Of a DNA stretch of 64,000 nt, positions 55,653-63,846 are shown piece after piece. Made by a program: the position numbers and the translations under genes. How positions within the stretch are numbered: position 1 is the first letter of the stretch; the number at the start of each line of letters is the position of its first letter. Origin of the DNA: Alphaproteobacteria bacterium (GTDB taxonomy: Bacteria; Pseudomonadota; Alphaproteobacteria; Caulobacterales; Caulobacteraceae); contig JAHJME010000022.1 of NCBI GenBank assembly GCA_018821435.1, positions 1 to 64,000 of the forward strand, written 5' to 3'. The notes under the pieces were generated by a model, which saw only the letters and a list, made by a program, of their open reading frames with translations, made no database searches and was not told the DNA's origin.

Positions 55653-56951
55653 CTATTCGGCCGGGATCGCCACGGCCGGCGCCGGCGCGGCGGCCAGCGG
55701 CATGCGCAGGGTGAAGCGGGTCTCCTTGGCGTCGGAGGTCACCTCGATCGCCCCGTCGTGCGCCTTGGCGATCTCGGCGGCGATCCACAGGCCCAGGCCC
55801 AGGCCCTGCTGCTTGGGCCGCACGATGGCGCGGGAGAACGGTTGGAACAGCCGCTCGCGCGCCGCCTCCGGGATCGGCTCGCCCGCGTTGGCCACCGACA
55901 GCTCCAGTACGTCGCCGGTCACGACGCCGCGCACCTTCACCGGAGCGCTGTCCGAGCCGTGCGCCAGGGCGTTGGCGATCAGGTTGGACAGCAGCTGCGC
56001 CAGGCGTCGCCCGTCGGCGTTCACCACCCGGTCGAAGCGGATGTCGGCGTCGATCCGCCGTTCGGGATGACCCATCCGCAGCTCGGTGACCACCTGCTCC
56101 AGCGCCCGCGCCAGTTCGGGCTCGGCCCGCCGCTCGGCCACGAAGCCGCCGCCCAGCCGCCCGCGCGCCAGGTCCAGCACATTGTCGATCAGGCCGGCCA
56201 TGCGTCCGACGCTCTGGTGCATCATGTCGACCAGGGCCACGGCCCGATCGTTCAGCGGCGTCTTCTTCATCAACCGGCCGGCCGCGTCGATCGAGGCCAG
56301 GGGATTGCGCAGGTCGTGGCCCAGGACGGCGATGAACTGCTCGCGCAGCTCGGCCGCCTCGCGCTGGTCCAGCAACGCGGCCTCGCTCTGCGCGACGCGC
56401 TGCTCGGCGTCGAGATGGGCGGCGATCAGTTCGGCGAAAAGCTCGAACATCGCCAACGCCTTGGTGTCCGTCAGCCGCGCCGGGTTCGGATCGATGGCGC
56501 AGAGGGTGCCGAAGAACTGCCCGCGCAGCATGATGGGCGCCGAGATATAGCTCTGGAAGCCGTATTGCGCCGGCGTGTGGTGGCCGTGGAACGCGCTGTC
56601 CTCGGCGACGTGGTCGATCACCACCGCCCGGCCCGAGTCCCGGATCTCGTCGCAGATGGTGGTCTTGACCGCCAGCTCGCCGCCCGGCTTCAGGCCGAAG
56701 TCGATCTCGTCGCGCACCGCGCACGCCACCCACCGGTCCTCGGTCACCCGCGCCACGGCGGCGAAGCCCATGCCGGTGGTGCGGCAGACGACCTCCAGGA
56801 TCCGCGCAACCGCGTCGATCCGCGCGATGGCCGCGACGTCGTCTGCGATCGAAGGCGGTATGGTCGTGCTCCTGGAGCCGCAGCGGCCCACCGCCAAGCT
56901 AGGCCCGCCAGCATACCGAGTCACTGAAATCCTTAAGTTTGTCGGGTACAT
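55653..56951 (-). CDS. GAF-domain sensor histidine kinase
   Basis: A 432-residue soluble histidine kinase. A GAF domain (about residues 35-180) has MGFAAVARVTEDRWVACAVR and SYISAPIMLRGQFFGTLCAI, as in kinases of the GAF-HisKA group. The phospho-acceptor H box is AVLGHDLRNPLASIDAAGRL. The ATPase has NLIANALAHG (N box) and GLGLGLWIAAEIAKAHDG (G box). No response regulator is adjacent. The ATG at 56951 was chosen because the further open frame translates a palindromic repeat (it would include MAGTSPAMT, a common repeat-derived peptide). A GTG downstream is also possible. Confidence 0.85.
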   Translation of the reverse strand: MYPTNLRISVTRYAGGPSLAVGRCGSRSTTIPPSIADDVAAIARIDAVARILEVVCRTTGMGFAAVARVTEDRWVACAVRDEIDFGLKPGGELAVKTTICDEIRDSGRAVVIDHVAEDSAFHGHHTPAQYGFQSYISAPIMLRGQFFGTLCAIDPNPARLTDTKALAMFELFAELIAAHLDAEQRVAQSEAALLDQREAAELREQFIAVLGHDLRNPLASIDAAGRLMKKTPLNDRAVALVDMMHQSVGRMAGLIDNVLDLARGRLGGGFVAERRAEPELARALEQVVTELRMGHPERRIDADIRFDRVVNADGRRLAQLLSNLIANALAHGSDSAPVKVRGVVTGDVLELSVANAGEPIPEAARERLFQPFSRAIVRPKQQGLGLGLWIAAEIAKAHDGAIEVTSDAKETRFTLRMPLAAAPAPAVAIPAE

Positions 56952-56994
56952 GACAGAGGCGCCCAGGCGCCGTCCCTCCCCGCACGACCCCTTG

Positions 56995-57094
56995 CTCGTC
57001 ATGGCCGGGCTCGTCCCGGCCATCCAGACGCGCCGGTGGCGGGGATGCATCTCGGCGACGCCTGGGTCCCCCGGACAAGCCCGGGGATGACGAG
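56995..57094. repeat. 100-bp intergenic repeat with inverted ends
   Basis: The element begins CTCGTCAT and ends ATGACGAG, perfect inverted ends. Internally GGCCGGG-CTCGT-CCCGGCC and a CCCCCGG...CCGGGG stretch form hairpins. Elements of this type are widespread between alphaproteobacterial genes. With the next element it fills the 340-base gap between the kinase and the CPCC gene. Confidence 0.7.
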
Positions 57095-57157
57095 GGTAGA
57101 GGGTCAAAAGAAGCCGGCAGCGGCGAGGTGCGGCTTGAAACTCATGGCAGCCAGTTT

Positions 57158-57250
57158 GCCTGTCGCTCCAGGTCTCTCAAGGACCGGCCGACGGCCGGCC
57201 GCCGCGCGGCGCGCCAGGGGCGCGTCCTTGACAGACCTGGAGCGGCAGGC
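57158..57250. repeat. Large imperfect inverted repeat (27-bp arms)
   Basis: The arms at 57158-57184 and 57224-57250 match at 25 of 27 positions (core CGCTCCAGGTCT and CAAGGAC). The 39-base centre is almost pure G+C and itself palindromic (CGGCCGACGGCCGG). It differs from the other repeat families here and may be a non-autonomous mobile element or a strong RNA structure in the leader of the next gene. Confidence 0.7.
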
Positions 57251-57291
57251 TCGCATCCACCGTGAGGTTTAAGGGCGGGAAGCATCTGACG

Positions 57292-57588
57292 ATGACCCCA
57301 TTCATCAACACCGTCAGGCCTCGTGAGGCGCGGCCCGCGTACCGCTGCCCCTGCTGCTATTTCACGACCCTTCATGGCCGAGGTGATTACGACGTCTGTC
57401 CGGTCTGCAGCTGGGAGGACGACGGGCAGGACGATCATGATGCGGATGAAGTTCGAGGTGGTCCGAACTCAGACGTCTCGTTGACCGAGGCGCGAGCGAA
57501 CTTCCGACGCATGGGCGCCTTCATCGCGGAGGCGGCGCCATATGTTCGAGCGGCCACCGACGAAGAGCGCAAGCCGCCCCTTCCTTGA
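57292..57588 (+). CDS. CPCC-family Cys-rich protein
   Basis: A 98-residue protein with the signature YRCPCCYFTTL and, 13 residues later, YDVCPVCSWEDDGQDDHDAD, then VRGGPNSDVSLTEARANFRR. These match the CPCC (cysteine-rich CPCC) family, probably a small zinc ribbon. Members are common near toxin-immunity and accessory loci, but there is no such partner here. The start is at 57292, 41 bases past the large inverted repeat. Confidence 0.85.
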   Translation: MTPFINTVRPREARPAYRCPCCYFTTLHGRGDYDVCPVCSWEDDGQDDHDADEVRGGPNSDVSLTEARANFRRMGAFIAEAAPYVRAATDEERKPPLP

Positions 57589-57695
57589 CCTCCACCCCCT
57601 CTTGAGCGCATAAGCGCGCCCTTCCGGCGCAACCTCGGTCAGCGCCCTCTACCGCTACGACCCCCAGGCCTTATTTGGGACGAGAGCGGCGAGGC

Positions 57696-57723
57696 CCCCC
57701 GTCCACGCAATCGTGCACGGGGG
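57696..57723. other. Hairpin in the ffh leader
   Basis: CCCCCGTCCACG and CGTGCACGGGGG form a 12-bp stem with one mismatch and a CAAT tetraloop. It ends 19 bases before the AGGAG of ffh. No T-tract follows on the plus strand, so an RNA leader structure is more likely than a terminator. Confidence 0.45.
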
Positions 57724-57753
57724 TCGACTGCGTTTGGGTCATAGGAGTGGTCT

Positions 57754-59268
57754 TTGTTCGACGCGCTGACAGATCGGCTGACAGGGGTTTTCGACCGGCT
57801 TTCCGGTCGCGGCGTGCTGTCCGAGAAGGACGTCGCCGAGGTGATGCGCGAGATCCGCGTCGCCCTGCTCGAGGCCGACGTGGCCCTGCCGGTCGTCCGC
57901 GACTTCATCGCCAAGGCCACGGAAGCGGCGACCGGCGAGGCGGTGATCCGCTCGATCCGTCCCGCCGACCAGGTGGTGAAGATCACCTATGACGGCCTGG
58001 TCGAGATGCTGGGTGGCGACGGCGAGCCCGAGGGGCTGAACCTCTCGCTGAACCCGCCGACCGTGATCCTGATGGCCGGCCTCCAGGGCTCGGGCAAGAC
58101 CACCACCGCCGGCAAGCTGGCCCTGCGGCTGGTCAAGGATCGCAAGAAGGTCCTGCTGGCCTCGCTGGACACCCGCCGTCCCGCCGCCATGGAACAGCTG
58201 GGCATGCTGGCCGAACAGGCCGGGGCCAACTTCCTGCCGATCGTCGCCGGCCAGGCCGCCCCCGACATCGCGCGCCGCGCCATGCAGGCCGCCCGCCTCC
58301 AGGGCTTCGACATCCTGATCCTCGACACCGCCGGTCGCACGACGATCGACGAGGCGATGATGGCCGAGGCGTCCGAGATCGCGAAGATCTCGAACCCCTC
58401 CGAGACTCTGCTGGTCGCCGACGCCCTGACCGGCCAGGACGCGGTGCGCACCGCCAAGGCCTTCCACGAGCGCCTGCCGCTGACCGGCCTGGTCCTGACC
58501 CGCGCCGACGGCGACGGCCGTGGCGGCGCCGCGCTGTCGATGCGCGCGGTCACCGGCCTGCCGATCAAGTTCCTGGGCGTGTCGGAAAAGATCGACGGCC
58601 TGGACGCGTTCGACGCCCAGCGGGTCGCCGGCCGGATCCTGGGCCGGGGCGACGTCGTGGCGCTGGTCGAAAAGGCCGCGCAAGAGCTGGACATGGCCAA
58701 GGCGGAAGCCACGGCCCGCAAGCTGGCCAAGGGCCAGTTCGACCTGGACATGATGTCCGACCAGCTGGCGCAGATGAAGCGCATGGGCGGCATGGAAGGC
58801 ATGATGGGCCTGCTGCCCGGCGTGCGGAACATGAAGAAGCAGATCAGCGAGAGCGGTCTGACCGACAAGACCTTCGACCGCCAAGTGGCGATCATCTCCT
58901 CGATGACCAAGGCCGAGCGCAAGAAGCCGGACATCCTGGCCGCCTCGCGCAAGCGCCGCATCGCCGCCGGCTCCGGCGTCGACGTGGCCGAGGTGAACCG
59001 GCTGCTGAAACAGCATCGCCAGATGGCCGACGCCTTCAAGTCGCTGAGCAAGAACGGCGGCAAGGGCTTTGGCCAGATGGCCAAGATGCTGGGCGGCGGC
59101 GGCGGGATGGACATGGCCAAGATCGCCCAGATGACCGGCGGCCAGGCGCCCACCCCCGAACAGATGGAAGAGATGCAGGCCAAGCTGAAGAGCATGCCCG
59201 GCGGTCTTCCCAAGCTTCCCGGCCTCGGCGGCGGCCTGCCGCCGGGCTTCAACCCCTTCAAGAAATAA
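57754..59268 (+). CDS. ffh: Signal recognition particle protein Ffh
   Basis: A 504-residue SRP54 GTPase. N and G domains show MAGLQGSGKTTTAGKLALRL (P-loop), ILDTAGRTTIDEAMM and TRADGDGRGGAALS. The Met-rich M domain (GGMEGMMGLLPGVRNMKK) ends in a Gly-rich tail (LPPGFNPFKK) for 4.5S RNA and signal-sequence binding. The start is TTG at 57754 with AGGAG at 57743-57747, which supports it over internal Met codons. It heads the ffh-rpsP-rimM run. Confidence 0.96.
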   Translation: MFDALTDRLTGVFDRLSGRGVLSEKDVAEVMREIRVALLEADVALPVVRDFIAKATEAATGEAVIRSIRPADQVVKITYDGLVEMLGGDGEPEGLNLSLNPPTVILMAGLQGSGKTTTAGKLALRLVKDRKKVLLASLDTRRPAAMEQLGMLAEQAGANFLPIVAGQAAPDIARRAMQAARLQGFDILILDTAGRTTIDEAMMAEASEIAKISNPSETLLVADALTGQDAVRTAKAFHERLPLTGLVLTRADGDGRGGAALSMRAVTGLPIKFLGVSEKIDGLDAFDAQRVAGRILGRGDVVALVEKAAQELDMAKAEATARKLAKGQFDLDMMSDQLAQMKRMGGMEGMMGLLPGVRNMKKQISESGLTDKTFDRQVAIISSMTKAERKKPDILAASRKRRIAAGSGVDVAEVNRLLKQHRQMADAFKSLSKNGGKGFGQMAKMLGGGGGMDMAKIAQMTGGQAPTPEQMEEMQAKLKSMPGGLPKLPGLGGGLPPGFNPFKK

Positions 59269-59292
59269 TCTGAAAGACCAAGGACTTATCCA

Positions 59293-59877
59293 ATGCTGAA
59301 GATCCGTCTCGCCCGTGGCGGCGCCAAGAAGCGCCCCTACTACTCGATCGTCGTCGCCGACAGCCACTCGCCCCGCGATGGCCGCTTCATCGAGAAGGTG
59401 GGTTCGTACAACCCGCTGCTGAAGAAGGACGACCCGAACCGCGTCGTGCTGAAGGTCGAACGTATCCAGGAATGGATGTCCAAGGGCGCCCAGCCCACCG
59501 ACCGCGTCGCGCGCGAACTCGGCAAGCTGGACATCGTGAAGTGGCAGGCCGGCAACAACCCGAACAAGGGCGTCCCCGGTAAGAAGGCCAACGAACGCGC
59601 CGAAGAGAAGACTCAGAAGGAAGCCGCCCGCGCCGCCGCGGCCGCCGAAGCCCTGGCCAACCCGCCGGTCGTCGAAGAGCCCGTCGCCGAGGAAGCCCCG
59701 GCCGAAGTCGCCGCCGAGGCCGCTCCGGAAGCCGCTGCTGAAGCTCCGGCCGCTGAAGAAGCCCCCGCCGCTGAAGCCGCCCCCGAGGCGCCCGCCGCCG
59801 CTGAAGCTCCCGCTGCCGAAGCCGCCGCTGAAGAGCCGGCCGCCGAGGCCGCGCCCGAAGGCGAAGACAAGGCCTAA
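59293..59877 (+). CDS. rpsP: 30S ribosomal protein S16 with long Ala/Glu tail
   Basis: A 194-residue S16. The first ~85 residues are the normal protein ([20 protein letters not shown], then [20 protein letters not shown]). The rest, about 105 residues, is a charged helix followed by repeats of [16 protein letters not shown]. Bacterial S16 is usually 80-90 residues; alphaproteobacteria often carry such acidic extensions. The tail is expected to be disordered and solvent-exposed. CCAAGGAC precedes the ATG. Confidence 0.97.
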   Translation: MLKIRLARGGAKKRPYYSIVVADSHSPRDGRFIEKVGSYNPLLKKDDPNRVVLKVERIQEWMSKGAQPTDRVARELGKLDIVKWQAGNNPNKGVPGKKANERAEEKTQKEAARAAAAAEALANPPVVEEPVAEEAPAEVAAEAAPEAAAEAPAAEEAPAAEAAPEAPAAAEAPAAEAAAEEPAAEAAPEGEDKA

Positions 59878-59889
59878 GGGTCTCTACGG

Positions 59890-60396
59890 GTGAGTTCGGA
59901 TCTCATCCAGGTGGGCCGGGTCGCGGGCGCCTTCGGGGTCCGCGGCGAGGTCCGCATCACCAGCTTCACGGCCGATCCCGTGGCGCTGGTGGACTACAAG
60001 GACTTGAAGCGTGAGGACGGCTCGCCCGGCCTCACGCTGACCTCCGGGCGCGCCGCCAAGGGCAGCATCATCGTCCGCGCCAAGGAGGTGGAGACCCGCG
60101 ACCAGGCCGAAGCCCTGCGCGGCCTCAAGCTCTACATCGCCCGCGACAGCCTCCCCGCGCCGGAGGAAGACGAGTTCTACGTCACCGACCTGGTCGGCCT
60201 GAAGGTCGAGACGGCCGAGGGTGAAGCGCTAGGCGTCGTGAAGACCGTGCAGGACTTCGGCGCCGGCGACCTGCTCGAGATCATCCCCCCCGAAGGCGGC
60301 GCCACCTGGTACCTGCCCTTCACCCGCGCCGCCGTGCCCGAGGTGCGCCTGGCGGCCGGCGTCGTCGTGGCCGTGAAGCCGGACGAGGTGGAGTAG
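59890..60396 (+). CDS. rimM: Ribosome maturation factor RimM
   Basis: A 168-residue 16S rRNA-processing protein that binds S19 during 30S head assembly. The N-terminal domain has QVGRVAGAFGVRGEVRI and the C-terminal PRC-barrel has EFYVTDLVGLKVETAEGEAL and DLLEIIPPEGGATWYLPF. The start is GTG, 12 bases after the rpsP stop. Confidence 0.96.
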   Translation: MSSDLIQVGRVAGAFGVRGEVRITSFTADPVALVDYKDLKREDGSPGLTLTSGRAAKGSIIVRAKEVETRDQAEALRGLKLYIARDSLPAPEEDEFYVTDLVGLKVETAEGEALGVVKTVQDFGAGDLLEIIPPEGGATWYLPFTRAAVPEVRLAAGVVVAVKPDEVE

Positions 60397-60403
60397 GGGC
60401 GCT

Positions 60404-60522
60404 CCAATTCCTCCCCTTTCGGGGGAGGTGGCGCGAAGCGCCGGAGGGGGTCGTCCCTGACGTTTGAGCGGACCCCCTCAGTCGGCTTTCGCCGACAGCT
60501 CCCCCGAAAGGGGAGCAATTGG
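60404..60522. repeat. Bipartite palindromic repeat (orientation 2)
   Basis: This reverse-oriented copy of the 50281-50395 element runs from CCAATTCCTCCCC to GGGGAGCAATTGG. It has the hairpins GCGC-GAA-GCGC and GTCGGC-TTTC-GCCGAC, and GAGGGGGTC/GACCCCCTC around GACGTTTGAG. It lies between convergent rimM and tesB. Confidence 0.8.
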
Positions 60523-60527
60523 CGGGC

Positions 60528-61415
60528 CTAGCCCTTCGGTTTCGGCTTCCGCATCCGCATCAGCCCTTCCTGCGCGCACGTCGCCACCAGCGCCCCGTCG
60601 GACGCGCGATAGATGTAGCCCAGGTTGAAGCCCCGCCCGCCCGAGGCCGAGGGGCTTTCCTGGTGATACAGGTGCCATTCGTTAAAGTCGGTCGGCTGGT
60701 GGAACCACATGGCGTGGTCCAGGCTCGCCGACTGGAAGCCGGGGGTGTTCCAGCTGACCCCATGCGGCCGGATCGACGTGCCCAGCAGGCTCATGTCGGA
60801 CGCATAGGCCAACATCACTTGGTGCATGTGCTGGTCGGCGCCGATCGGGTCGCGGGCGCGGAACCACAGCTGCTGGCGCGGCTCGCGGGGCACCGGCTTC
60901 AGGTCCATCCGACCGCCCACCGTCCGCATCTCGATCGGCTGCGGCCGCTCCATCGATTCCCGCATCTCGGGCGGCGCGCGGTCCAGGAACGCGCGGCGCG
61001 CCTCGACATCGTCCTGCACGTCCTCGATGGCCGGGGCGTCCGGCATCTCCGACTGGTGCTCGAAGCCCTCCTCCAGGACCTGGAACGAGGCGGCCAGGTT
61101 GAAGATCTGCTGGCCGTGCTGGACGGCGATCACCCGCCGCGTCGTGAAGCTGCCGCCGTCGCGCGACCGGTCCACCTCGAAGATGATCGGGATGCTGGGG
61201 TCGCCCGGGCGGATGAAATAGCAGTGCAGCGAGTGGCACAGCCGATCCTCGACCGTCTGGTAGGCCGCCAGCAGCGACTGGGCGATCACCTGGCCGCCAT
61301 AGATCCGCTCGCGCTTGGCCTCTTCCGCCGGCGTCGTACCGCGGAACAGATTCACTTCCAGGCGCTCCAGCGTGAGCGCTTCCACGAGCGTCTGGGTGTC
61401 CATCGGTAGAGCCAT
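60528..61415 (-). CDS. tesB: Acyl-CoA thioesterase II (copy 1)
   Basis: A 295-residue double hot-dog thioesterase that hydrolyses acyl-CoAs. Family blocks are LERLEVNLFRGTTPAEEAKR, IYGGQVIAQSLLAAYQTVED, HSLHCYFIRPGDPSIPIIFE, and QSASLDHAMWFHQPTDFNEW with the conserved Asp. The ATG at 61415 is used; a second in-frame ATG is 4 codons on. It is closely related to the gene upstream. Confidence 0.93.
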   Translation of the reverse strand: MALPMDTQTLVEALTLERLEVNLFRGTTPAEEAKRERIYGGQVIAQSLLAAYQTVEDRLCHSLHCYFIRPGDPSIPIIFEVDRSRDGGSFTTRRVIAVQHGQQIFNLAASFQVLEEGFEHQSEMPDAPAIEDVQDDVEARRAFLDRAPPEMRESMERPQPIEMRTVGGRMDLKPVPREPRQQLWFRARDPIGADQHMHQVMLAYASDMSLLGTSIRPHGVSWNTPGFQSASLDHAMWFHQPTDFNEWHLYHQESPSASGGRGFNLGYIYRASDGALVATCAQEGLMRMRKPKPKG

Positions 61416-61486
61416 GCTGCAGTTGCGAAGTCGCGTGGCTTACGCCTCGTAACGGCGAGCGGCAAGGCTCGGACCATTTCCCAATT

Positions 61487-61611
61487 CCGCTCATCCCGGC
61501 GAAAGCCGGGACCCAGATGGGGGACGAAAAAACGGGCTCCAGAGGCGCTGAGTCAGGCCAATCAGCCATCCTGAGCGGGATCTGGGTCCCGGCGTTCGCC
61601 GGGATGAGCGG
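61487..61611. repeat. Inverted repeat between the two tesB genes
   Basis: Arms at 61487-61518 and 61580-61611 are 32 bp and match at 31 positions (core CTCATCCCGGCGAAAGCCGG and GACCCAGAT). Each arm contains its own hairpin (CCCGGC-GAAA-GCCGGG). It lies between two genes running the same way, so it may reduce read-through from copy 2 into copy 1. Confidence 0.8.
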
Positions 61612-62502
61612 CTATTTCTGAGGCTTCATCCGCAGCAGGCCTTCCTGCGCCACCGAGGCCACCAGCGTCCCGTCCTCGGCGAAGATCTGGCCGCGGATGA
61701 AGCCCCGCCCGTCCGAGGCCGAGGGACTGTCGTGGACGTAGAGGTGCCACTGGTTGAAGTCGGTCTGTTTGTGGAACCACATGGCGTGGTCCAGGCTGGC
61801 CGACTGCAGGCCGGGCGTCTCCCAGTGCACGCCGTACGGACGCATCGCCGTCGACAGCAGGTTCATGTCCGAGGCGTAGGCCAGGATCACCTGATGCATG
61901 TGCGCGTCGTCGCCGATGGGCGTGCGGCAGCGGAACCAGTTCTGTGAGACCGGCTCCTGCGCCTTGCCCGTCACCCAGTAGGTGCGGGCGTCCTTCGACC
62001 GCATCTCGATGGGCGGCGTGCGGCGCATCCAGTCCTTGATCTTCTCGGGCGCGCTCTTCATCAGCTCGCGCATGACCTCGGCCTGGTCCCGCAGCTCGCT
62101 CCAGTGCGGGCCCTTGGGCATCACGGCCTGGTGGTTGAAGCCCTCTTCCGGGTCCTTGAACGACGCGGCCAGGTTGAAGATCTGCTTGCCGTGCTGCACG
62201 GCGATCACCCGGCGCGTCGTGAAGCTGCCGCCATCGCGGGACCGGTCCACCTCGAAGACGATCGGCACCGTCGGATCGCCGGGCCGGATGAAATAGCAGT
62301 GCAGCGAGTGGCAGATCCTCTCGTCCACCGTCTCGTAGGCGGCCAGCAGGGACTGGGCGATCACCTGGCCGCCGAAGATCCGGCCGGGCGCATTGTCCGG
62401 CGTGGTCCCCCGGAACAGGTTCATCTCGATCCGCTCGAGTTGCAGCGTTTCGACCAGGGTTTCGTCCTGGCCCTCGGATTCCGGCATGTCGGTGGCGCTC
62501 AT
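61612..62502 (-). CDS. tesB: Acyl-CoA thioesterase II (copy 2)
   Basis: A 296-residue paralogue of the adjacent tesB. Shared blocks are MNLFRGTTPDNAPGRIFGGQ, HSLHCYFIRPGDPTVPIVFE, SRDGGSFTTRRVIAVQHGKQ and QSASLDHAMWFHKQTDFNQW. It differs in the middle (HWSELRDQAEVMRELMKSAP). The ATG at 62502 excludes an Arg/Gly-rich upstream stretch unlike the family. Copy 1 and 2 are 196 bases apart, and the pair probably arose by tandem duplication. Confidence 0.93.
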   Translation of the reverse strand: MSATDMPESEGQDETLVETLQLERIEMNLFRGTTPDNAPGRIFGGQVIAQSLLAAYETVDERICHSLHCYFIRPGDPTVPIVFEVDRSRDGGSFTTRRVIAVQHGKQIFNLAASFKDPEEGFNHQAVMPKGPHWSELRDQAEVMRELMKSAPEKIKDWMRRTPPIEMRSKDARTYWVTGKAQEPVSQNWFRCRTPIGDDAHMHQVILAYASDMNLLSTAMRPYGVHWETPGLQSASLDHAMWFHKQTDFNQWHLYVHDSPSASDGRGFIRGQIFAEDGTLVASVAQEGLLRMKPQK

Positions 62503-62586
62503 TCGGCGGCGATTACGCCCCGGGCCGCCGGGGGGCAAGACGCGTGAGCCTTGCGCACGCTCCGCGAGCACCGTCATCTACGCCTG

Positions 62587-63189
62587 ATGGGTGAAACGCC
62601 GTACATTCGGCCGGTATGGCGCACGCGGCTTGCCGCGGTCCTGGTCGCCTGGATGGCGCTGGCGACCGCCGCGACCCTGGCCGCCGCGCGCCTGATGGAG
62701 CTCACGCCCCCCGCCGCCGCGCCGCTGCTGATCGTGGCGCTCTATGTCATCCCGCCGCCGACCCTGCTGGTCTGGAGTTTCTGGGCCATGCTGCGCGAGC
62801 CGGTCACCGGCTGGCTGGCGCCCACCCTGCTGATGGGCTTCATCGGCGCCTTCGTGCCCGTCGCCCGGCCGCTCTACGACGCCGGCGTGCGCCTGAACTT
62901 CGACGACCGCCGCCCCGCCTACGAGGCCATCGCCGCCGAGGCCCGCGCCGGAACCCTGGGCGGCCTGCCCAATGCGCGGGGCTGGATCGCCGGATCGCGG
63001 GAGGGCGTACGCTTCCGCTACCGCCGCACCGATCCCGGGATGATCGACTTCAACTGGACCCAGGCCTACGGCTTCAAGGTCGGCGTCCGCTACGACGACA
63101 GCCCCTGCGTCGCCCGCCCCGGCGCCCGCTGCATCGACCAGGGCGAACCCCTGGCGAAGGGCTTCACCTACTACGCCCGGTTCTTCTGA
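62587..63189 (+). CDS. Membrane protein of unknown function (paralogue A)
   Basis: A 200-residue protein with three predicted N-terminal membrane helices (about residues 17-38, 44-65, 72-95). A C-terminal soluble domain of about 100 residues follows (VRLNFDDRRPAYEAIAAEAR, then GVRFRYRRTDPGMIDFNW). Two Cys are in the last 40 residues (DDSPCVARPGARC). I know no family for it. It is similar in plan and sequence to the next gene. It is divergent from tesB copy 2. Confidence 0.65.
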   Translation: MGETPYIRPVWRTRLAAVLVAWMALATAATLAAARLMELTPPAAAPLLIVALYVIPPPTLLVWSFWAMLREPVTGWLAPTLLMGFIGAFVPVARPLYDAGVRLNFDDRRPAYEAIAAEARAGTLGGLPNARGWIAGSREGVRFRYRRTDPGMIDFNWTQAYGFKVGVRYDDSPCVARPGARCIDQGEPLAKGFTYYARFF

Positions 63190-63807
63190 ATGGCGGGGAC
63201 CGGGGCCGGGGGCGCGATCTTCCGCCGTGCGGTCGTCGCCTGGCTCATCCTTGGCCTCTGCGTCCTGCTATTCAGCGCATCGCTGGAAGGCTTGCTGCCC
63301 GAGGCCGTGTTCATGACACTGCCTTGGGTGCTGTACATCGCGCCGCTGCTGGCGCTTCTCGCCATCGCGATGGGGCTCTGGCTTCGGCGACGCGCCACCT
63401 GGAGAACCCCGCTCGGCGCGCTGGGCGCCATAGTCGTGGTGGCCGCGGCGGTCGTCCCCTTTGACTACCTGAGCGTCCGGCTGAACTTCTGGCTTCATAA
63501 GCCGATCTACGATTCGATCGTCCGGGACGCGCTGGCTGGGCGGCAGATCGGAGCCTCGGGGCCCGACGGCCGGCGGCAGGGCGTCCGCCGCGGCGTGAAC
63601 TACAGCTTCCACCCGCAACGACCGTTGGTGGTGAGCTTTCAATGGAAGACGAGCACCATGACCATCCGCATGGTCGAGTATCACGAGCATCCGACGGTAT
63701 GCCCGCCACCCCCCAAGGCGAGGCCGGAAGGACCGGATCCCGAGACCTTCTGCGTGGAATGGCCCTCCCTCGGCGACGGCTATGTCTTCTGGCAAGGCAT
63801 CGTCTGA
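63190..63807 (+). CDS. Membrane protein of unknown function (paralogue B)
   Basis: A 205-residue protein starting immediately after the stop of the preceding gene. It has three predicted membrane helices and a soluble domain related to that of paralogue A: SVRLNFWLHKPIYDSIVRDA and GVRRGVNYSFHPQRPLVVSF align with its VRLNF...YEAI and GVRFRY segments. Two Cys near the end (TVCPPPP and FCVEWPS) may form a disulphide. Together the two genes separate rimM from trmD. Confidence 0.65.
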   Translation: MAGTGAGGAIFRRAVVAWLILGLCVLLFSASLEGLLPEAVFMTLPWVLYIAPLLALLAIAMGLWLRRRATWRTPLGALGAIVVVAAAVVPFDYLSVRLNFWLHKPIYDSIVRDALAGRQIGASGPDGRRQGVRRGVNYSFHPQRPLVVSFQWKTSTMTIRMVEYHEHPTVCPPPPKARPEGPDPETFCVEWPSLGDGYVFWQGIV

Positions 63808-63846
63808 GACTTGACGGCGGCGGCCTGAGCAGCGCCTTCACCGCCC

